A stretch of 64,000 bases of DNA. Source: Warburgia ugandensis. Taxonomy: Eukaryota > Streptophyta > Magnoliopsida > Canellales > Canellaceae. How positions within the stretch are numbered: the stretch's first letter is position 1; every line of letters begins with the position of its first letter. A program made the position numbers and the translations under genes. Location: assembly GCA_035236585.1 (NCBI GenBank), contig CP141138.1, positions 23,199,437 through 23,263,436 on the forward strand, written 5' to 3'. The notes beneath the pieces are model-generated. The model ran no database searches. It worked only from the letters and a program-made list of their open reading frames with translations, and was not told where the DNA came from. This document shows, one piece after another, positions 25,917-39,534 of the stretch.

Positions 25917-26697
25917 TTAATAAAAGCTATAAGCTGAAAACCCATTATGGTATCCAAAAGCACTCCTGGAGTCAGCATGTCCAGGATTAGATTGAGCAGC
26001 TCCATCAAAACAGGAGGGATCCATTTGACTACTGCAGTTCGAGGCCGCACAGTAGTTATATTATGTTAATTCTCTATCAAAAGTTTCATTGGAAGAGGAG
26101 AGATTGGCCATGTCTACCACCTTGATCTTTTGGAGTCTTTTAGCAGCACGAGGATGAAAGTGCTTACTGTCTTGAACCACATCATTCCTCGCCTTCTATA
26201 CTTCATGTAAGAAATATGTAGATGCAATGTTCCATGGGCTGAAAATTGCAGAAGTCTGTTGGAGAGAGGAGAAACCTTTCCCCGGGAGGCCAAAAGACAG
26301 AGAGAAGCTTTCTAAGAGGTGCTGGGGGCAGTAAAGTAAGACGTGTTGCTCAGTTTCCACTTCCTATGCCCAAAGAGGGCAGAGACGAGATGATTCCAGA
26401 AACCAGCCAAGGTGAGCTCTTATTGGGCAATCTTTGGTGGAATAGTTGCCATGAAAAAACTTTAACTCTATGCAGAGTTTTGATTTGCCAAATTAAGTTA
26501 CAGCAATTAGAACGCACGTTAGGACCTTCTGCAAAGGTAAGAAATTTATGGCTTGATTTAATTGAGAACTATCCATCGTTTGAAGGGGCCCACACCAATT
26601 GATTGGAGAAGTATGGGTGCAAACGAATGTTGGAAATGACGTCTTGAATTTCTGGGGGAAATAAGGATAATTTGTCACCGTTCCACTTCGATCCTGA

Positions 26698-27217
26698 GAC
26701 ATCCAATAAGAGTGTTAACTCTTGCCTGCCCATGAAATTCCAGAGCCTTATGTAGATAGTTCACAACATCAAAATGAGGCTCAGACCAGTCCAATTATAC
26801 TAACATAAACTGGTTCAGGGCCCATTGCAAATGATCTCTGAGCCCCATTAACCAGTGACTGATTAAGCTTAGTAATCTCCTTCCATGGAGCGAATGCCAA
26901 ACAAGGGGCAGTATGGTTGAAAGACCTCCCCTTGAGGTATTTGTCTTGAATCAAGTAGACATCCAATAAGAGTGTTAACTCTTGCCTGCTCATGAAATTC
27001 CAGAGACTTATGTAGATAGTTCACAATATCAAAATGAGGCTCAGACCAGTCCAATTATACTAACATAAACTGGTTCAGGGCCCATTGCCAATGATCTGTG
27101 AGCCCTATTAACCAGTGACTGATTAATCTTAGTAATCTCCTTCCATGGAGCGAATGCCAAACAAGGGGCAGTATGGTTGAAAGACCTCCCCTTGAGGTAT
27201 TTGTCTTGAATCAAGGA
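26698..27217. repeat. 260-bp tandem duplication inside the L1 relic
   Basis: CATCCAATAAGAGTGTTAAC occurs at 26700 and again at 26960, and the following 250 bases match with few differences in both copies. Unit 1 is 26698-26957 and unit 2 is 26958-27217. Confidence 0.9.
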
Positions 27218-27259
27218 GATCCATGGAGATAATTTGTGGCCAACAGTCCAAGCTAGTTT

Positions 27260-27322
27260 GACCCTTGTGGTCCACTCCTTTTCCAAACCCTGTATATGCG
27301 GGAGCTTCTGGGCTGCCCTTTT
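27260..27322 (+). mobile_element. Au SINE 3' fragment
   Basis: GACCCTTGTGGTCC, CCCTGTATATGCGGGAGCTT and GGGCTGCCCTTTT follow in the order of the Au SINE 3' half. The tRNA-like head is missing. Confidence 0.65.
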
Positions 27323-28479
27323 GGTCTAAGCTAGTTTAAGATTAAAAGCTCGTTGCACATTTGAAAAAAATCTAAGTGCTAATCCACCAGATACTTCATG
27401 TTTACAAAGTGGTTCCTAGGTGACTATGTGCATGTTTCTACCAGTTTTATGGGGCCAAAGGAAATATTTTTGAAGTGTATACACTCAGCTAGAATCTTCT
27501 TTGGGAGAGGCAAAGCAGATAAAGAGTAAATAGGGATGGCTACACCTCTTGCTTTAGCAAGAGTAAGCTTCCTCCAGGAAGATATTTGTTCCAAAGTTTG
27601 TCAACGAAAAATTTAAAGTAGTTTAGCTTAGGGTACCTGAAAACACTAGTATTTTCAGATATTTTGAGCCAAATATGCTAGCTATTTTTAACACCCAGGG
27701 CTCTATTAAATCGCTTTTGAACCCTGTGGTGAACAAATTTGGAGAAAGTAGTGGAGGACTTGTCAGGCGAGAAAAACAGACCAGGTTGAGATCCAAAATC
27801 TGAAAGTAATCAAGAGGCCTGGTTGATATTTTCAAGAGATGCTGAGAGGAAGAGAACAAGGTCATCAGCATACCAAAGGCATGCGATAAGAGGTCAATTT
27901 CTTCCAAGGAACATGGGTTTAAGGTTGCCTTGGTTGATCTTAGAGTCAAGGGTTGTTGAGAAAACCTGAGCACAAAGAAAGAATAAATATGGAGAGAGGA
28001 GATGGCCATGGTGCATGAAGTGATGGGAAACATAAGGATTTTAATGAGTTTCCTTTTTTCTTTTGATGGGGAGGTGGGGTGGGGGATTGGGGAACTCAAG
28101 TTTTTCCAAGTCAATTGCTTTTTAGAGAACTTAAGTTGCTCCAAGTCAAATGCTTTTCTCCAAGTTTGCTTTAATGGGCACGTTATGAGACCTTCCTTTC
28201 GAATTGGAAAAGCTATGTACAACTTCATAAAGGATTAGAATGTTTTTCTAAATGCTCCGTCTTGGCAAGAAGGCAAATTGGGCTTGTTAACATGACCTTA
28301 GCAAGGATTTTGTAGAGAATGTTACATAAACTGATTGGTCGGCATTTCTCACAAGAAGAAGACACGTGCATTTAGGAACCAGAGTAATAATAATATTAGA
28401 AATATTTTTGGCAAAGCAAAATATCCATTAACACTAGGACTTTAAGGGGGCCCATATATAATCAAAGATAGAAGATAAT

Positions 28480-29780
28480 CACTTCGAAGGGATCATACCT
28501 CCTATATTTCAAGTTAATTTCGAGAAGAACCTGGATCTCCTAACTTCATTTAAGCCAAATAAAAATTTTCTCCTTCCTTTTAAAGAGATTTACATCCAAT
28601 AAGTAATACCTAGTATTTCTACTTACAATTTGAATACAAAAATGAAAGGTCTAATAAATAATTAGATAGATTAGTAGTAGTTAACATAACTTGATTCTTA
28701 AGAAAACACAAATAGAAAGACTTAGACTCCTCCTTTTTTAACTTCTCTAAATAAGATTATATTGATAATTATCTATGTTAATAACATTCCACACCCCTGA
28801 ACTAAACCTTGTCCTCCAGTGTCTAGTGTAGATAATTCATTTTGATCATGCAATCGCCAAGATTCCACACCGCAAATTCAAAGGTTGCCAAATGTAGAAC
28901 ATTATTGTTGTTATAATTTGTCCTTGTTGACCTTCTTGAAAGTAAAATTTCTTCAAAATTTATTTCTGCGGTGCATTTCTTTTAGTTGATTGCTTCAAGG
29001 TTTGTATTAATGATGGCATCTCATGTGTTCATTGTTCTGAGGTTAGCATTAATAGTGGTACCTTCTTGTCATCATCTTTTGTTACCACGGATTTAGAGAA
29101 TTCTTTCAATGTCATGATCATTGATCAGATTGTTTCAGACAAAACTTTAACTTCCCTTCTTTTGAATTGAATAGTTGCTTCTATTTTTTGAAACCACTTA
29201 TTGTATATTGGAGCCAAGATCATGTTAATTTTTAACCCTTAATGAAATCTTTCCAGCAATATTGAGATTGTAGCAATTTGAAACTATATAGTTGTAATAT
29301 GGTCATTTGAAGACGAGTGTCAAAAAAGCTATAAAACCACTAAACGAAATTGAAAAACTGCTAGGAAAAGATTGGAAGGTCATCGAAACATATTAGAAAT
29401 TACCAAAATTTTGCTAAAAACTTCCTTTGGATCAAATCCTTTGGTACCAAATTATTATGAACCAACATATAAAAAGAAAATTAAAAGAAGAAGAGGAAGA
29501 GGAAAAAGATGATCACTTTGAAGCTATTAGACTCCTATTTTAGGTTAAATTTGAGAAGAACCTAGATCTCCTAACTCAAAATAGGGCTAAATAATTTTTT
29601 TCTCCTTCCTTCTAAAGAGACATACATCCAATATACAATACCTAGTATTTCTAATTACAATTTGAATATGAAAAGGATGCTATCCTAATAATTAATGAGA
29701 ATGACTCTAGTAATTAATATAACTTGATTCTTAAGAAAACATAAATGGAAATGACTTAGAGTTCTCTTTCTGAACTACAC
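28480..29780 (-). mobile_element. Possible short non-autonomous LTR element (direct repeat pair)
   Basis: About 270 bp at 28488-28750 reappears in diverged form at 29510-29775. Shared blocks include GAGAAGAACCT, TCTCCTTCCTT, ATACCTAGTATTTCT and TAACTTGATTCTTAAGAAAA. A TTTGGTACCAAA motif just inside the right copy, read on the minus strand, could be a degenerate primer site. The interior has no recognisable domain. The element separates the L1 RT relic from the ORF1-like relic and may have inserted into one L1. Confidence 0.4.
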
Positions 29781-29799
29781 TCTATTAGGTTGTTGAACA

Positions 29800-31850
29800 T
29801 ATCCAAAGGTCCTCGAGGAATTTAAATAACCAATAAGGGCCCACAATTGATCTTATGGTGGGGACAAAAGCAATAATCTACCACCAAAGTTCTTTGTGTG
29901 CTTCTAAGTGTGAACAAGCATAAAGGCGAGTAATACAACATGCAGAGCTATTTGGTGAGTTTTTTGAGACCTTAAAGAGCATGAACCATCTTGTGGCCAT
30001 TCCAACATAAACAGAGATAAAAGTGCCATGCCATTGGATAGACATTGGTAAGGGATAATGATTCTACAATTGAAGCTATCTTTAAGCTTCTTATTCAAAA
30101 GATGATATTACAAGTGAGCAATTTGTGTCTCAGAAAGGAAAACCTATGTTGGGTTTGAATGCACATCTTCAAAAGCACAATTCCCTTAATGGCCAAGAAT
30201 TCCATGTAAGAAGTCTCATAGGCAAAAATTAGTAAAAGAGGAGAGTAGGATGGGCAAGCACTGCCTTTGTTGACTCATGGTACAAATGAAGCCATGTGGG
30301 AATCCGAAGGGTCATTGTCATGTAAGCTAGTGTTCATAATGGGACTAAGGCTTCCATGCCTAAGAAATTCTCCTTTGTTCTTCTACAAATTGTAACCATG
30401 CTAGAAATTCCTAAAGTTATTTCAGTAGCTTGATACATTCTTGCTCAAAGAAATGGATTGCCTCTAGCTTTTGTTCTTTTGTAGTATGGCAAAGGGACTA
30501 CAAGTCAGGAACATAATATCCACTTCTAGGATGAATGAGTAAGTAGCTTATTGAGGGCTTAAGGGCCTTGATTTAGCCGTATTCTTCAGTGTGGAAGCAT
30601 GTTCCATGGAGAAGTTTGGAGGAATACAAAGGTTGGGACTTAGGTGCAAGGTAATAATATATGAGGGAGAGGGGTTTCTTGGAAGAAGATTTCTAGGGCA
30701 ATTATCAAGAGTAGGAATATAAAAATTTTGGTTGGGGTTATCCTAGTTTCTTAGTCAAAGATAGAAAAGGTAGAGGAAGAATTGTAAGAACTAGACAACG
30801 AATAGAAGTGGAAACGGATGGGCATCGTTAGATTGAGAAGGCAAAAGGGTAAAGAAGAGCTTTTGGAGAACAACACAAATAAAAGAGAGTGCAAGACGAG
30901 GTTCTCTTTGTAAGAACCTTTGTAGTTGCATGTCAGAGAAGTATTGTGTAAAAGATTAGCTTTTTATAACAACAAGTGTTGGGTGTAAGATGACTTAATT
31001 AAGGCCATTATTACGCTCAGAAGGCATTTAAGCCAAATATCTAATCCCCTCTTTTACTTGTTAAAATCCTTCCATTCTTGAAATCTTTTGTTCAAAATAT
31101 TACCCCAGATTGCTTGTTTATGGTGCCAATTTTAAGAAATATTTCACCATTTTTTATGAACCTAAGATGCCTTGGGTTTTGAGCATTTGAATAATCTCTA
31201 GGGCCTTAGAATTTTGTCATTGTTGGTTGTCATTCATTGCTCTACAGTTGCTTCCATGGTGAAATGAGTTTTTGTACAATTGCTTCAATTGTTCCTTCTT
31301 GATTCTAGCAGCAATAGAGGTGATAGAAAATCCTATAGTCTTTATATTATCATGTGAAAAGGTAGGACTAGCATAATGATCCTTAGAAGTTGAATAAGAC
31401 CACTGTTATTGATTGGACTAGGGAGGCCAAATTGAGTTGGCAATACAAGAGAAGATTGAGTTAAAGCTCTTGAGTTCCATCAAATATCAATAAGGTTCCC
31501 ATGCTGAGTTATAGCATTATCTTCAAGGAAAAGAGAAAAGCGATCTTCCATATTTTGCTAAAACAAGGGATCTATTGGAATTAAGGAGGGGGTTAATAGA
31601 GGAGTCTTTATAATATGTAGGATACAAAGGAGAAAGGGAGGAAGATTGACAGTGGGACATCTTTGGACTGAAAGAAGGGGAAAAGGAGGGGGGGATGCAT
31701 GTACTAACAAAGGAAGCAAGAGAATTAGGGTAAGGTAGAATTATAGGATGAAATTGAATGAGAGAAAGGGCTACAACTACTACACATTCTAGATAGAGCC
31801 TCATAAATTATAGGTTACCAAATCACTCGATTTTTAAGGCTAAGAAAAAT
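29800..31850. other. Unassigned repeat-like DNA
   Basis: There are no long open frames. It lies between two minus-strand L1-like remnants and may be decayed L1, but I see no endonuclease motif that would prove it. Confidence 0.35.
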
Positions 31851-32420
31851 TCCATTGAAAAGCATTAAGGACTCAAAAACTTCAATCATTCCCTAGGGTA
31901 TTTGCCACTCCAAAGATTTTCATGAGGATTTAAAAAAAATTCTCTTAGCAGAGTTAGATAAGGGAGGAGTGCCATTGTGAGATGTAATTTTAAACAAACA
32001 GTCCTCATTCCAAAATTCAAAAGGAAGATGTGACAATCTAACCCAAAATGAAAATGTGATAGGAAGGATTCGTCAAGGACAAAAACTAGGATCCAAGGTT
32101 CAGAAAACAAATGAGTGCCAGTCATTCTCCAAGGGTAGTTTAACCTCACGAAGTTGAAATCTTCAATCATTGAATTTCAAAGACAAACTCACCCAAGTCA
32201 ATAATTTGAAGACGATTTTCCAATTTCCATACGATTTCAAAAATTGAAGGACATTTTTATTTTTGAGGTGTTTAATCACCAACTTAGCAATCAAGGTGTT
32301 TTATTGAAATAAGAAGTTAGGTTCAAAGACAACAACCTTCATGGTTGAGACAACCCACTGACAAGAAAGAATATTCTTTATAACTTCCATAACATTAGCT
32401 CAGGAGTTGCGAGTCGAGTC
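31850..32420 (-). pseudogene. L1 ORF1-like (DUF4283-type) relic
   Basis: On the minus strand, broken frames give segments such as LPFEFWNEDCLFKI and LPLENDWHSF. These resemble the DUF4283/gag-like domain of plant L1 ORF1 (usual pattern LPLE-W-...-L-I). It has the same orientation as the RT relic 4 kb away, so the two may be parts of one old element. Confidence 0.42.
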
Positions 32421-32429
32421 GAAATAGGA

Positions 32430-34807
32430 AGGTCCAAGCTTAAGCAATATAAGTTATTTTTTATTTTTACTGCATCTACAAAGGAAAGTTTTCCACTGGT
32501 TTTCCATCCTTGGCCGAGGGAGACTTTTGAATTATAGTGTGCCATGTTGATAATCGAAAGAACTAAAAAGCTTCTTCAATTGCAATTAATGGTGACCTTC
32601 GACCAACAGGAAAGTTGTATCATATGTTTTAGTTGTTGAATATGAGCAATCAACAACTTTATGTAACCAATGGTTCAGATTAAGATGACCAAAAATCTAT
32701 TTGCTTGGGGTCCTCGGATATAAAGTCATCCAATTGAAATGATTTTAGAGACCCGCTAGCTAGATGCAAGTTCTAAGGATGCCAATAGGGCTACCAATGG
32801 TAGGATTTGTTCAAAGAGGCCTACTAGTTAGTTGGTTGGATCCCGTTTAACCTTCTATTGGCAATCCTTGGGATATAAGATTTCAAAGCTAGTAAAGATT
32901 GAATATGGAATCAATCAGAGAGACTGGGGTCGTAAATTGACTCAGATATAGTGACTGGAATGGAGGTATCATAAATGATGTCTGTCATCATTGTGCATGT
33001 ATAAATGCTTCCTGTATGACCTCAAGGAGTAAACATGAGGACGCATATTTAGCCTTGGGTCCAGAAGAAAGATAGAGCCCGTGACCTTGAAAAATAAGAG
33101 CATCCAACTACTCATAATTAGGGCCAGCAAAACAGGTCAAAATCCTTGGGTAACCCTTTATCCGTCTCAATTAGACGGATTTGGATTGCAAAACTATTAT
33201 CTATTACCCTTACGGATTGATCCACAGATACCCGTTTAAGAAGGGTAAAGTAGAAATATAGAAACTGAGAGGATTTAGGGAAATTGATTAGCATTCAACC
33301 CCAATCCTAGCTCCTTTTTCTTTACAGCTTTCCCAGTTTCCCTCCCTGCTCTCTTCGCTGTCGCCCTTTCTCCTTCGACTTGAACTTTGGTCATCGTTGC
33401 TCTCTCTCTGGCCTCCTTTCTTTGTCTATCTATGACATCTCTTCTCTTTCTCTCTCTCTCGATCTCTTGACGTTATTGCTGTAGAAATCTGAGCAGAGAA
33501 GAAGAAGAAGGTTCATTTGTCTCCCTTTATAACTGCAGTGTACCATCTCTTGGATTTTATCATAAAATTCCTAATGTTGTTCTAGATTATCCAGCTGCTT
33601 TTGGATAGTCATTATTAGAACACTCGAATCACATTTGATTTGTAAGCTGCTAATTCCAATCCTATTGCTACTTGCAACCCACCTAGTTGTTAGTTTGCTG
33701 GGTGGAATTGTAACTGCCAAGCAAGACTCTACTTAAATAGTCTAAGCAATCCTTCAGCCCCTACATTGGCCATAGGATTGCCAAATCCAAAGCTGTCGAA
33801 CCTAATACAATTGGAGGATGGGATCCCATCTAATCATGATCTATATTGTATAGATAAATTAGGCCTGATAGCCATTTGTTTCCAAGCGAGTAGCATCGGG
33901 AATGAACGATCAGCATAGAATTGAAAGTGATCATTTGAATTCGCTACTCCAACAACCTGCATTTTAAATTCGGTTTTTTCATAAAAATGCCATTACATTT
34001 TGGTATTTTGGCAAAAAAAGTACAACATTTTTTCAATTTTACAAATTTCCCATTAAGTTTTTCTGAACTTTGCAAAATTGCCATTTCATTAGTTTTCCAT
34101 CATCCGTCCTTAGTTTTTACAAAATTCTGACATTACCCTCACAGACAGACGTGTGCACTGAGGAAGGTGTCGGAAATAGGGACTATGACGGGTGGAGAAT
34201 TGGGTGGTGGTGGGATGTGCTAGTTTGGGTAAACTGGAAAAAGAAAGCCGAAAATCAAGGAGGGGCGCCGAAGATACCAAGAACCCTCTTCTATTGATAA
34301 TTCAATATCTGTATAGAATTAGTCATGTTGACTAATATATTTAGTTTATAGAATATAGAAACCTTTCTTATGCATTTTAAATGAGAATGCATCATGTGAG
34401 AATCCAAATATCAAAGAATATAAGATTCCAAACAAAAAGAATCATTTTAAATAAAAAAGAAAGATTGGATCATATTGTATCCAATATTACATTGTTGGGA
34501 AGTGTAGGGGTGCCGATGATCATGCATTGGGGAGGGGGCCCATTTGACAATCGTGTGAGGCTAGCAGGTTGACGGGAGGGCCGCTGTTGATTGGGTGTGG
34601 CGGCAAGGGGGTTGGAATCGTGCGCGCGTGTGTGGGGTGGGGGCATTGGAGCGTGGGTGGATAAGTCAGAGACCAAGGGAAACAAGATCTGCCGGGGTTG
34701 ACCAGCGAAAAACCAGAGGGAATGCACCGAAAACAGGGGTTGCCGATGATCATTTGAGGTGGGTGCTGTTGATCGGCTACAGGTGTGCACCGGGCTGTGG
34801 GACCGAT
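32430..34807. other. Intergenic DNA, no gene recognised
   Basis: It contains C/T-rich patches near 33330-33480 and a stretch at 33120-33250 with GGGTAACCC/ACCCGTTT-like motifs. No open frame has family resemblance. Confidence 0.4.
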
Positions 34808-35571
<764 letters not shown>

Positions 35572-36367
35572 CACATCACATTTTATTTATCAAAACTCAA
35601 TGCTTAATAATAGATATAAAGGATTATTTGGTTTCATTTTTTCTTATCGATGACATGCATACTTAACAATTTCATATTGAGAGGTCGATATATAGTTGAA
35701 ACCTCAAATAAATGGGTTATAGTTCACCCCAAAGGAATGGGTGGATTTAAGCGTAGTTTTATTGCATAAGCATAATCAAAGAATGGTTTTCCACTAAGTC
35801 TTGTATATGTATTAATGTTCTATTTTCAAAGTTTTACTCTTATGAAAAGTTAAATCTTGTTTTGTTCAATTGAAGCATGTGCATCCATTTTCTGATTTTA
35901 TTTAAAATCCCACCATCGATCCCGTCTAATAAATGGCCACCCATGTTTTGGTTTTGTCTTGAATCTCATCATCGATCTCACGTTGATATATGAGCACCCA
36001 TATTCTAGTATTGCTTTGAATCTCATTCATTAATAGCATGTAAATAAGTACGTGCACCATTTTATTCCCAAGACCAATCAAGGAACGTTGTAGTTTCACG
36101 TGTCATCTATGGATTGCATGATTAAACAAGTAGGAGTACTTTGTCCTTTCTTGAAGAACTATCTAGTCGTGTAATTGATTTCATGTTTTCACCATAGATC
36201 TCTTTAAAAATGAGCATGGACACTATTTATTTCTTTGATTCACAGATGTATACTAGGTGCACCCACTCATTTGTTTGATTCATCGATGTGTAGCATACAC
36301 ACCCACTCATGAAAAATGGATCTTTGAATAGTTGATACATGATAGGGTAACTTCCCCTTGACCTCCA

Positions 36368-36453
<86 letters not shown>

Positions 36454-36640
36454 GAAATGCCAGAAAGAGCAATGCATAAAGGGCCCTCTTTTTAGCATTA
36501 GTTGAATGTAGTTTACGATAGTTGTTATCCTTTTTTTGGAATTGAATTTCATGTGGGTGTCTTTATCAATGATATATACCTTGGGTAGTGAATTTTCAAC
36601 CCAAATCTTGCTTCTTCTTTTTTCTTTTGTATTGCATCTT
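35572..36640. other. Intergenic DNA with short dispersed motifs
   Basis: Between 35880 and 36300 the phrase CACCCA or GCACCCA recurs after ATCTC/ATCGAT-like words at irregular spacing, which suggests a decayed minisatellite. No gene is seen. Confidence 0.35.
36372..36450. repeat. (TC)n microsatellite, 79 bp
   Basis: An uninterrupted TC run, the reverse-complement type of the (GA)n run 1.2 kb upstream. Confidence 0.97.
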
Positions 36641-36734
36641 TAATAGTTCTCCCTGGTATAGTGAAAAGTGTGAATGAGTTCATGCCATAGAGGTAGAGAA
36701 GTGCATAGGTAAATAGGATATCTCAAGAGCATAA

Positions 36735-37573
36735 GATTCATATTGCCACATGGAATATAAGGACAGTGACAGGTAAGAGTTTAAAGTTAGTAGATACGAT
36801 GAAACGTAAGAGAGTCAACATCGCTTGTATCAAAGAAATCAAGTAGAAAGGGGCTAAAACTAGAGAAATTGATGGGTATAAACTCTAGTATGTAGGAAAG
36901 GATAATAACAAAAATGACGTAGGAATAATAGTGGATAAAGAATTAAAGGATAAAGTTGTGGACGTTAAAAGAATTAGTGATAGAATTATAACAATAAAAC
37001 TTATTCTATGAAAATAGGTAATAAATGTTATAAGTACATACGCACAACAAGTAGGGTTAGAAGATATAATCAAGAGACAGTTTTGGAAAGATATGGTGGG
37101 AGTCATGCAAGAAATTCCTAACATTGAGGAAATATTTATAGGAGTAGACTTAAATGACTATGTGAGAAAAGAAAAGGAAGGATATAATAGGATACATGGA
37201 GGGTATAATATAGGAGAACAAAATGAGATGGGGGAAACTATCCTTGATTTTGCTTTGTCATATAACTTGGCCATTACAAATACATTCTTTTAAGAAGAGG
37301 GATGAACACTTAATAACCTTTAAAAGTGGACTTCATAAGAGCCAAATAAACTTTTTTCTACTTAGGAATACTGAAAGATCAATGTGTAAGGATTGTAAGG
37401 TGATACCCAGTGAGAGTTTAACCTCACAATATAAGTTAATGGTTATGGATATCTATATTAAAAGATGGAAGAAAAGAATTGACCTTAATAGGTATCCAAA
37501 AACTAAGTGGCAGAACTTAAAAGGAGATAAAATAACCTCCTTCTCAAATAAGTTGATGGTAGAAGGAAACTAG
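36735..37573 (+). pseudogene. RTE endonuclease domain (broken)
   Basis: EEP-type endonuclease remnants are HIATWNIRT, a glutamate-containing CIKEI with a stop soon after, GVDLNDYV (37144-37167; normally a GDxN catalytic motif) and LDFALSYNLAITNTFF (about 37240-37293). A frameshift near 37290 moves the frame. This domain nicks target DNA in active elements. Confidence 0.68.
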
Positions 37574-37597
37574 AACTATGAAACAGAAGTAAACACC

Positions 37598-38960
37598 ATG
37601 TGGATTAATATGACCGATTCCATTAAAAAAGTGGCAAAAGATGTTTTAGGAGTATCTAAAGGCAAAAGGCAATTAGTAAAGGAAACATGGTGGTGGAGTG
37701 AAATAGTGCAAAAAGTTATTAAAGAAAAACGGGAATGTTTCAAAACATGGCAAAAGATTAGAAATAATGAAAAGTATAAGAATGCTAAAAAGGTTACTAA
37801 GAGAATAAAAAGTCAGCCTAAACTTAAGGCATATGATGACCTCTATAATAGACTAGGAACAAGAGAAGGTGAGAAAGATGTGTTTAAACTTGCAAAAATA
37901 AGAGAATATAAGGGTAAGGACCTAGATCATGTTAGGTGCATTAGAAGTGATGATCAAAGGGTACTGGTCAAAGATGACGATATCAAACAAATGTGGAAAA
38001 CTTACTTTCAAAAATTGTTAAATGACAATGGCTCTGAGAATATAGGGATTGAAAATACTATAAACTTAAATAACATTGGACATTATAGATATGAACATAG
38101 GATTATAATACCTGAAGTGAAAGATGCCTTAAAAAAGATGAAATTAGGAAAGGCCATGAGGCCCGATAGTATACCAATAGAGGTTTGGAAGCATATGGAA
38201 AATATTAGGGCATTTTGGTTGACTAAGTTGCTTAACAAGATTATAAAATCAAAGAAAATGCCGGATGAATGTAGGAAAAGCTCTATTATACCAATTTATA
38301 AGAATAAAGGAGACATACAAAGCTGTACTAATTATCAAGACATCAAACTTATGAGCCACATGATGAAACTCTTTGAAAGATTGATTGAGAAGAGGTTATG
38401 GCATGAGACAAAGTATATCAGAGAATTAGTTTGGTTTTATGCTTGGGAGGCCTCCCATGGAAGCTATTTTCTTATAAGTCAATTGATAGAGAAATATAGG
38501 GAGAGGAGGAAAGTTCTCCACATGGTCTTTATCAACTTAGAGAAAGCTTATGATAGAGTCCCTAGAGAGTTAATATGGAGGGAGGGTGTTGGGCGAGAAA
38601 GGGGATTTGCGAGGGTATATATACATAATTAAAGATATGTATGAGGGAGCGGTAACAAATGTTAATACCACTAGTGGCAAGACTAGTGATTTTTTTGTCA
38701 CTGTAGGATTGCATCAAGGATCGGCATTGAACCCATGCCTTTTGACGTTGGTTATGGATGAGTTAACAAAACATCTATATGAAAAAATTCCCTGGTACAT
38801 GCTATTAGCAGACGATATAGTCTTACTTGATGAGATAAGGGATGACATAAACATAAATATAGAGTTATGGAGAGAAGCATTAGAATTTAAAGTATTTAAA
38901 ATTAGTGTAACTAAGATAGAATATATGAAATACAATTTTAGCAAGGAGAGTAGGAGCATC
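37598..38960 (+). pseudogene. RTE reverse-transcriptase domain (broken)
   Basis: A 344-codon frame (37598-38632) carries [15 protein letters not shown] (motif 0/1-like), [19 protein letters not shown] and [15 protein letters not shown] (motif A, where the usual first aspartate is asparagine). A shifted frame at 38586-38962 carries LHQGSALNPCLLTLVMDEL (motif B) and MLLADDIVLLDE (catalytic DD). The frame is lost near 38600. The domain is cut by the organellar insert right after KIEYMKYNFSKES. Confidence 0.83.
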
Positions 38961-39189
38961 TGAGAATTCTTAATTGGCTAGTTGTAAATAGCCCCCGGGC
39001 TGTGGAACAAAGGATTATCCCAGATCTACACCGAGGTATTGACTGTGATTCTCAAATATCACAGAACATAATGTGATACGATGAGATAGAATGCAATAGA
39101 AAGAAAGACAAGGAACGGGTTACCTACTCCTAACGATCAAAGCGAGCCCTTTAATTAAGAATTAAAGAATTAATCAAATCTCCCCAAGT
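38957..39189 (-). repeat. Left arm of a 233-bp inverted repeat (plastid trnN flank)
   Basis: This is the near-perfect reverse complement of 41792-42024. It starts at CATCTGAGAATTC and ends at CCCCAAGT, which is the last few bases of trnN. Confidence 0.9.
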
Positions 39190-39534
39190 TCTATGAAATT
39201 ACATCGATACTTCCACATATTACGGGTAACATAGGAGACATCTCTATTTTTCACCGGGGATCTTTAGAATTACCACTGCTTAGCTTTCAATTCACCTTTG
39301 ACCATCAAATGAAATGCGAATAACCCGTCCTCCTCTCTTTGAAACAAGGGGCGCTTCTGGTTCTGTCCATGCTTCAAACAATTTTGTCTTCTCCATATTA
39401 CCATATCTCTAGAGTCAATAATTTTATATGAGGAACGACTGAACTTAATCACTTGCTGCCGTTACTCTTCAGTTTTCTGTTGAGGTCTATCCCGTAGAGG
39501 TACTCAAATCAGTGATCAATTTCTAGGTTTCGTT
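39190..39534. other. Organellar sequence, gene not assigned
   Basis: It lies between two clear plastid segments and has plastid-like composition. I cannot name its source locus. Confidence 0.45.

Larger units (their letters stand above)
26100..28440 (-). mobile_element. L1-type LINE relic, ORF2 reverse transcriptase
   Basis: On the minus strand a YADDLVLFLSAS reverse-transcriptase catalytic motif lies at 27837-27872, with the YADD codons at 27861-27872. Upstream of it is a LSPYLFLLC-like stretch near 28000, and further upstream a degraded KAFDLEQLKF (RT motif A-like). Downstream, WISLIQDKYLKGRSF near 27220-27180 and 26950 resembles the region before zf-RVT in plant L1 ORF2. Frames are broken by many stops, and there is an internal 260-bp duplication. 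Confidence 0.72.

Noticed and set aside
36307-36552. Arginine/glutamate repeat ORF on the minus strand
   Set aside because: It is only the translation of the (TC)n microsatellite.
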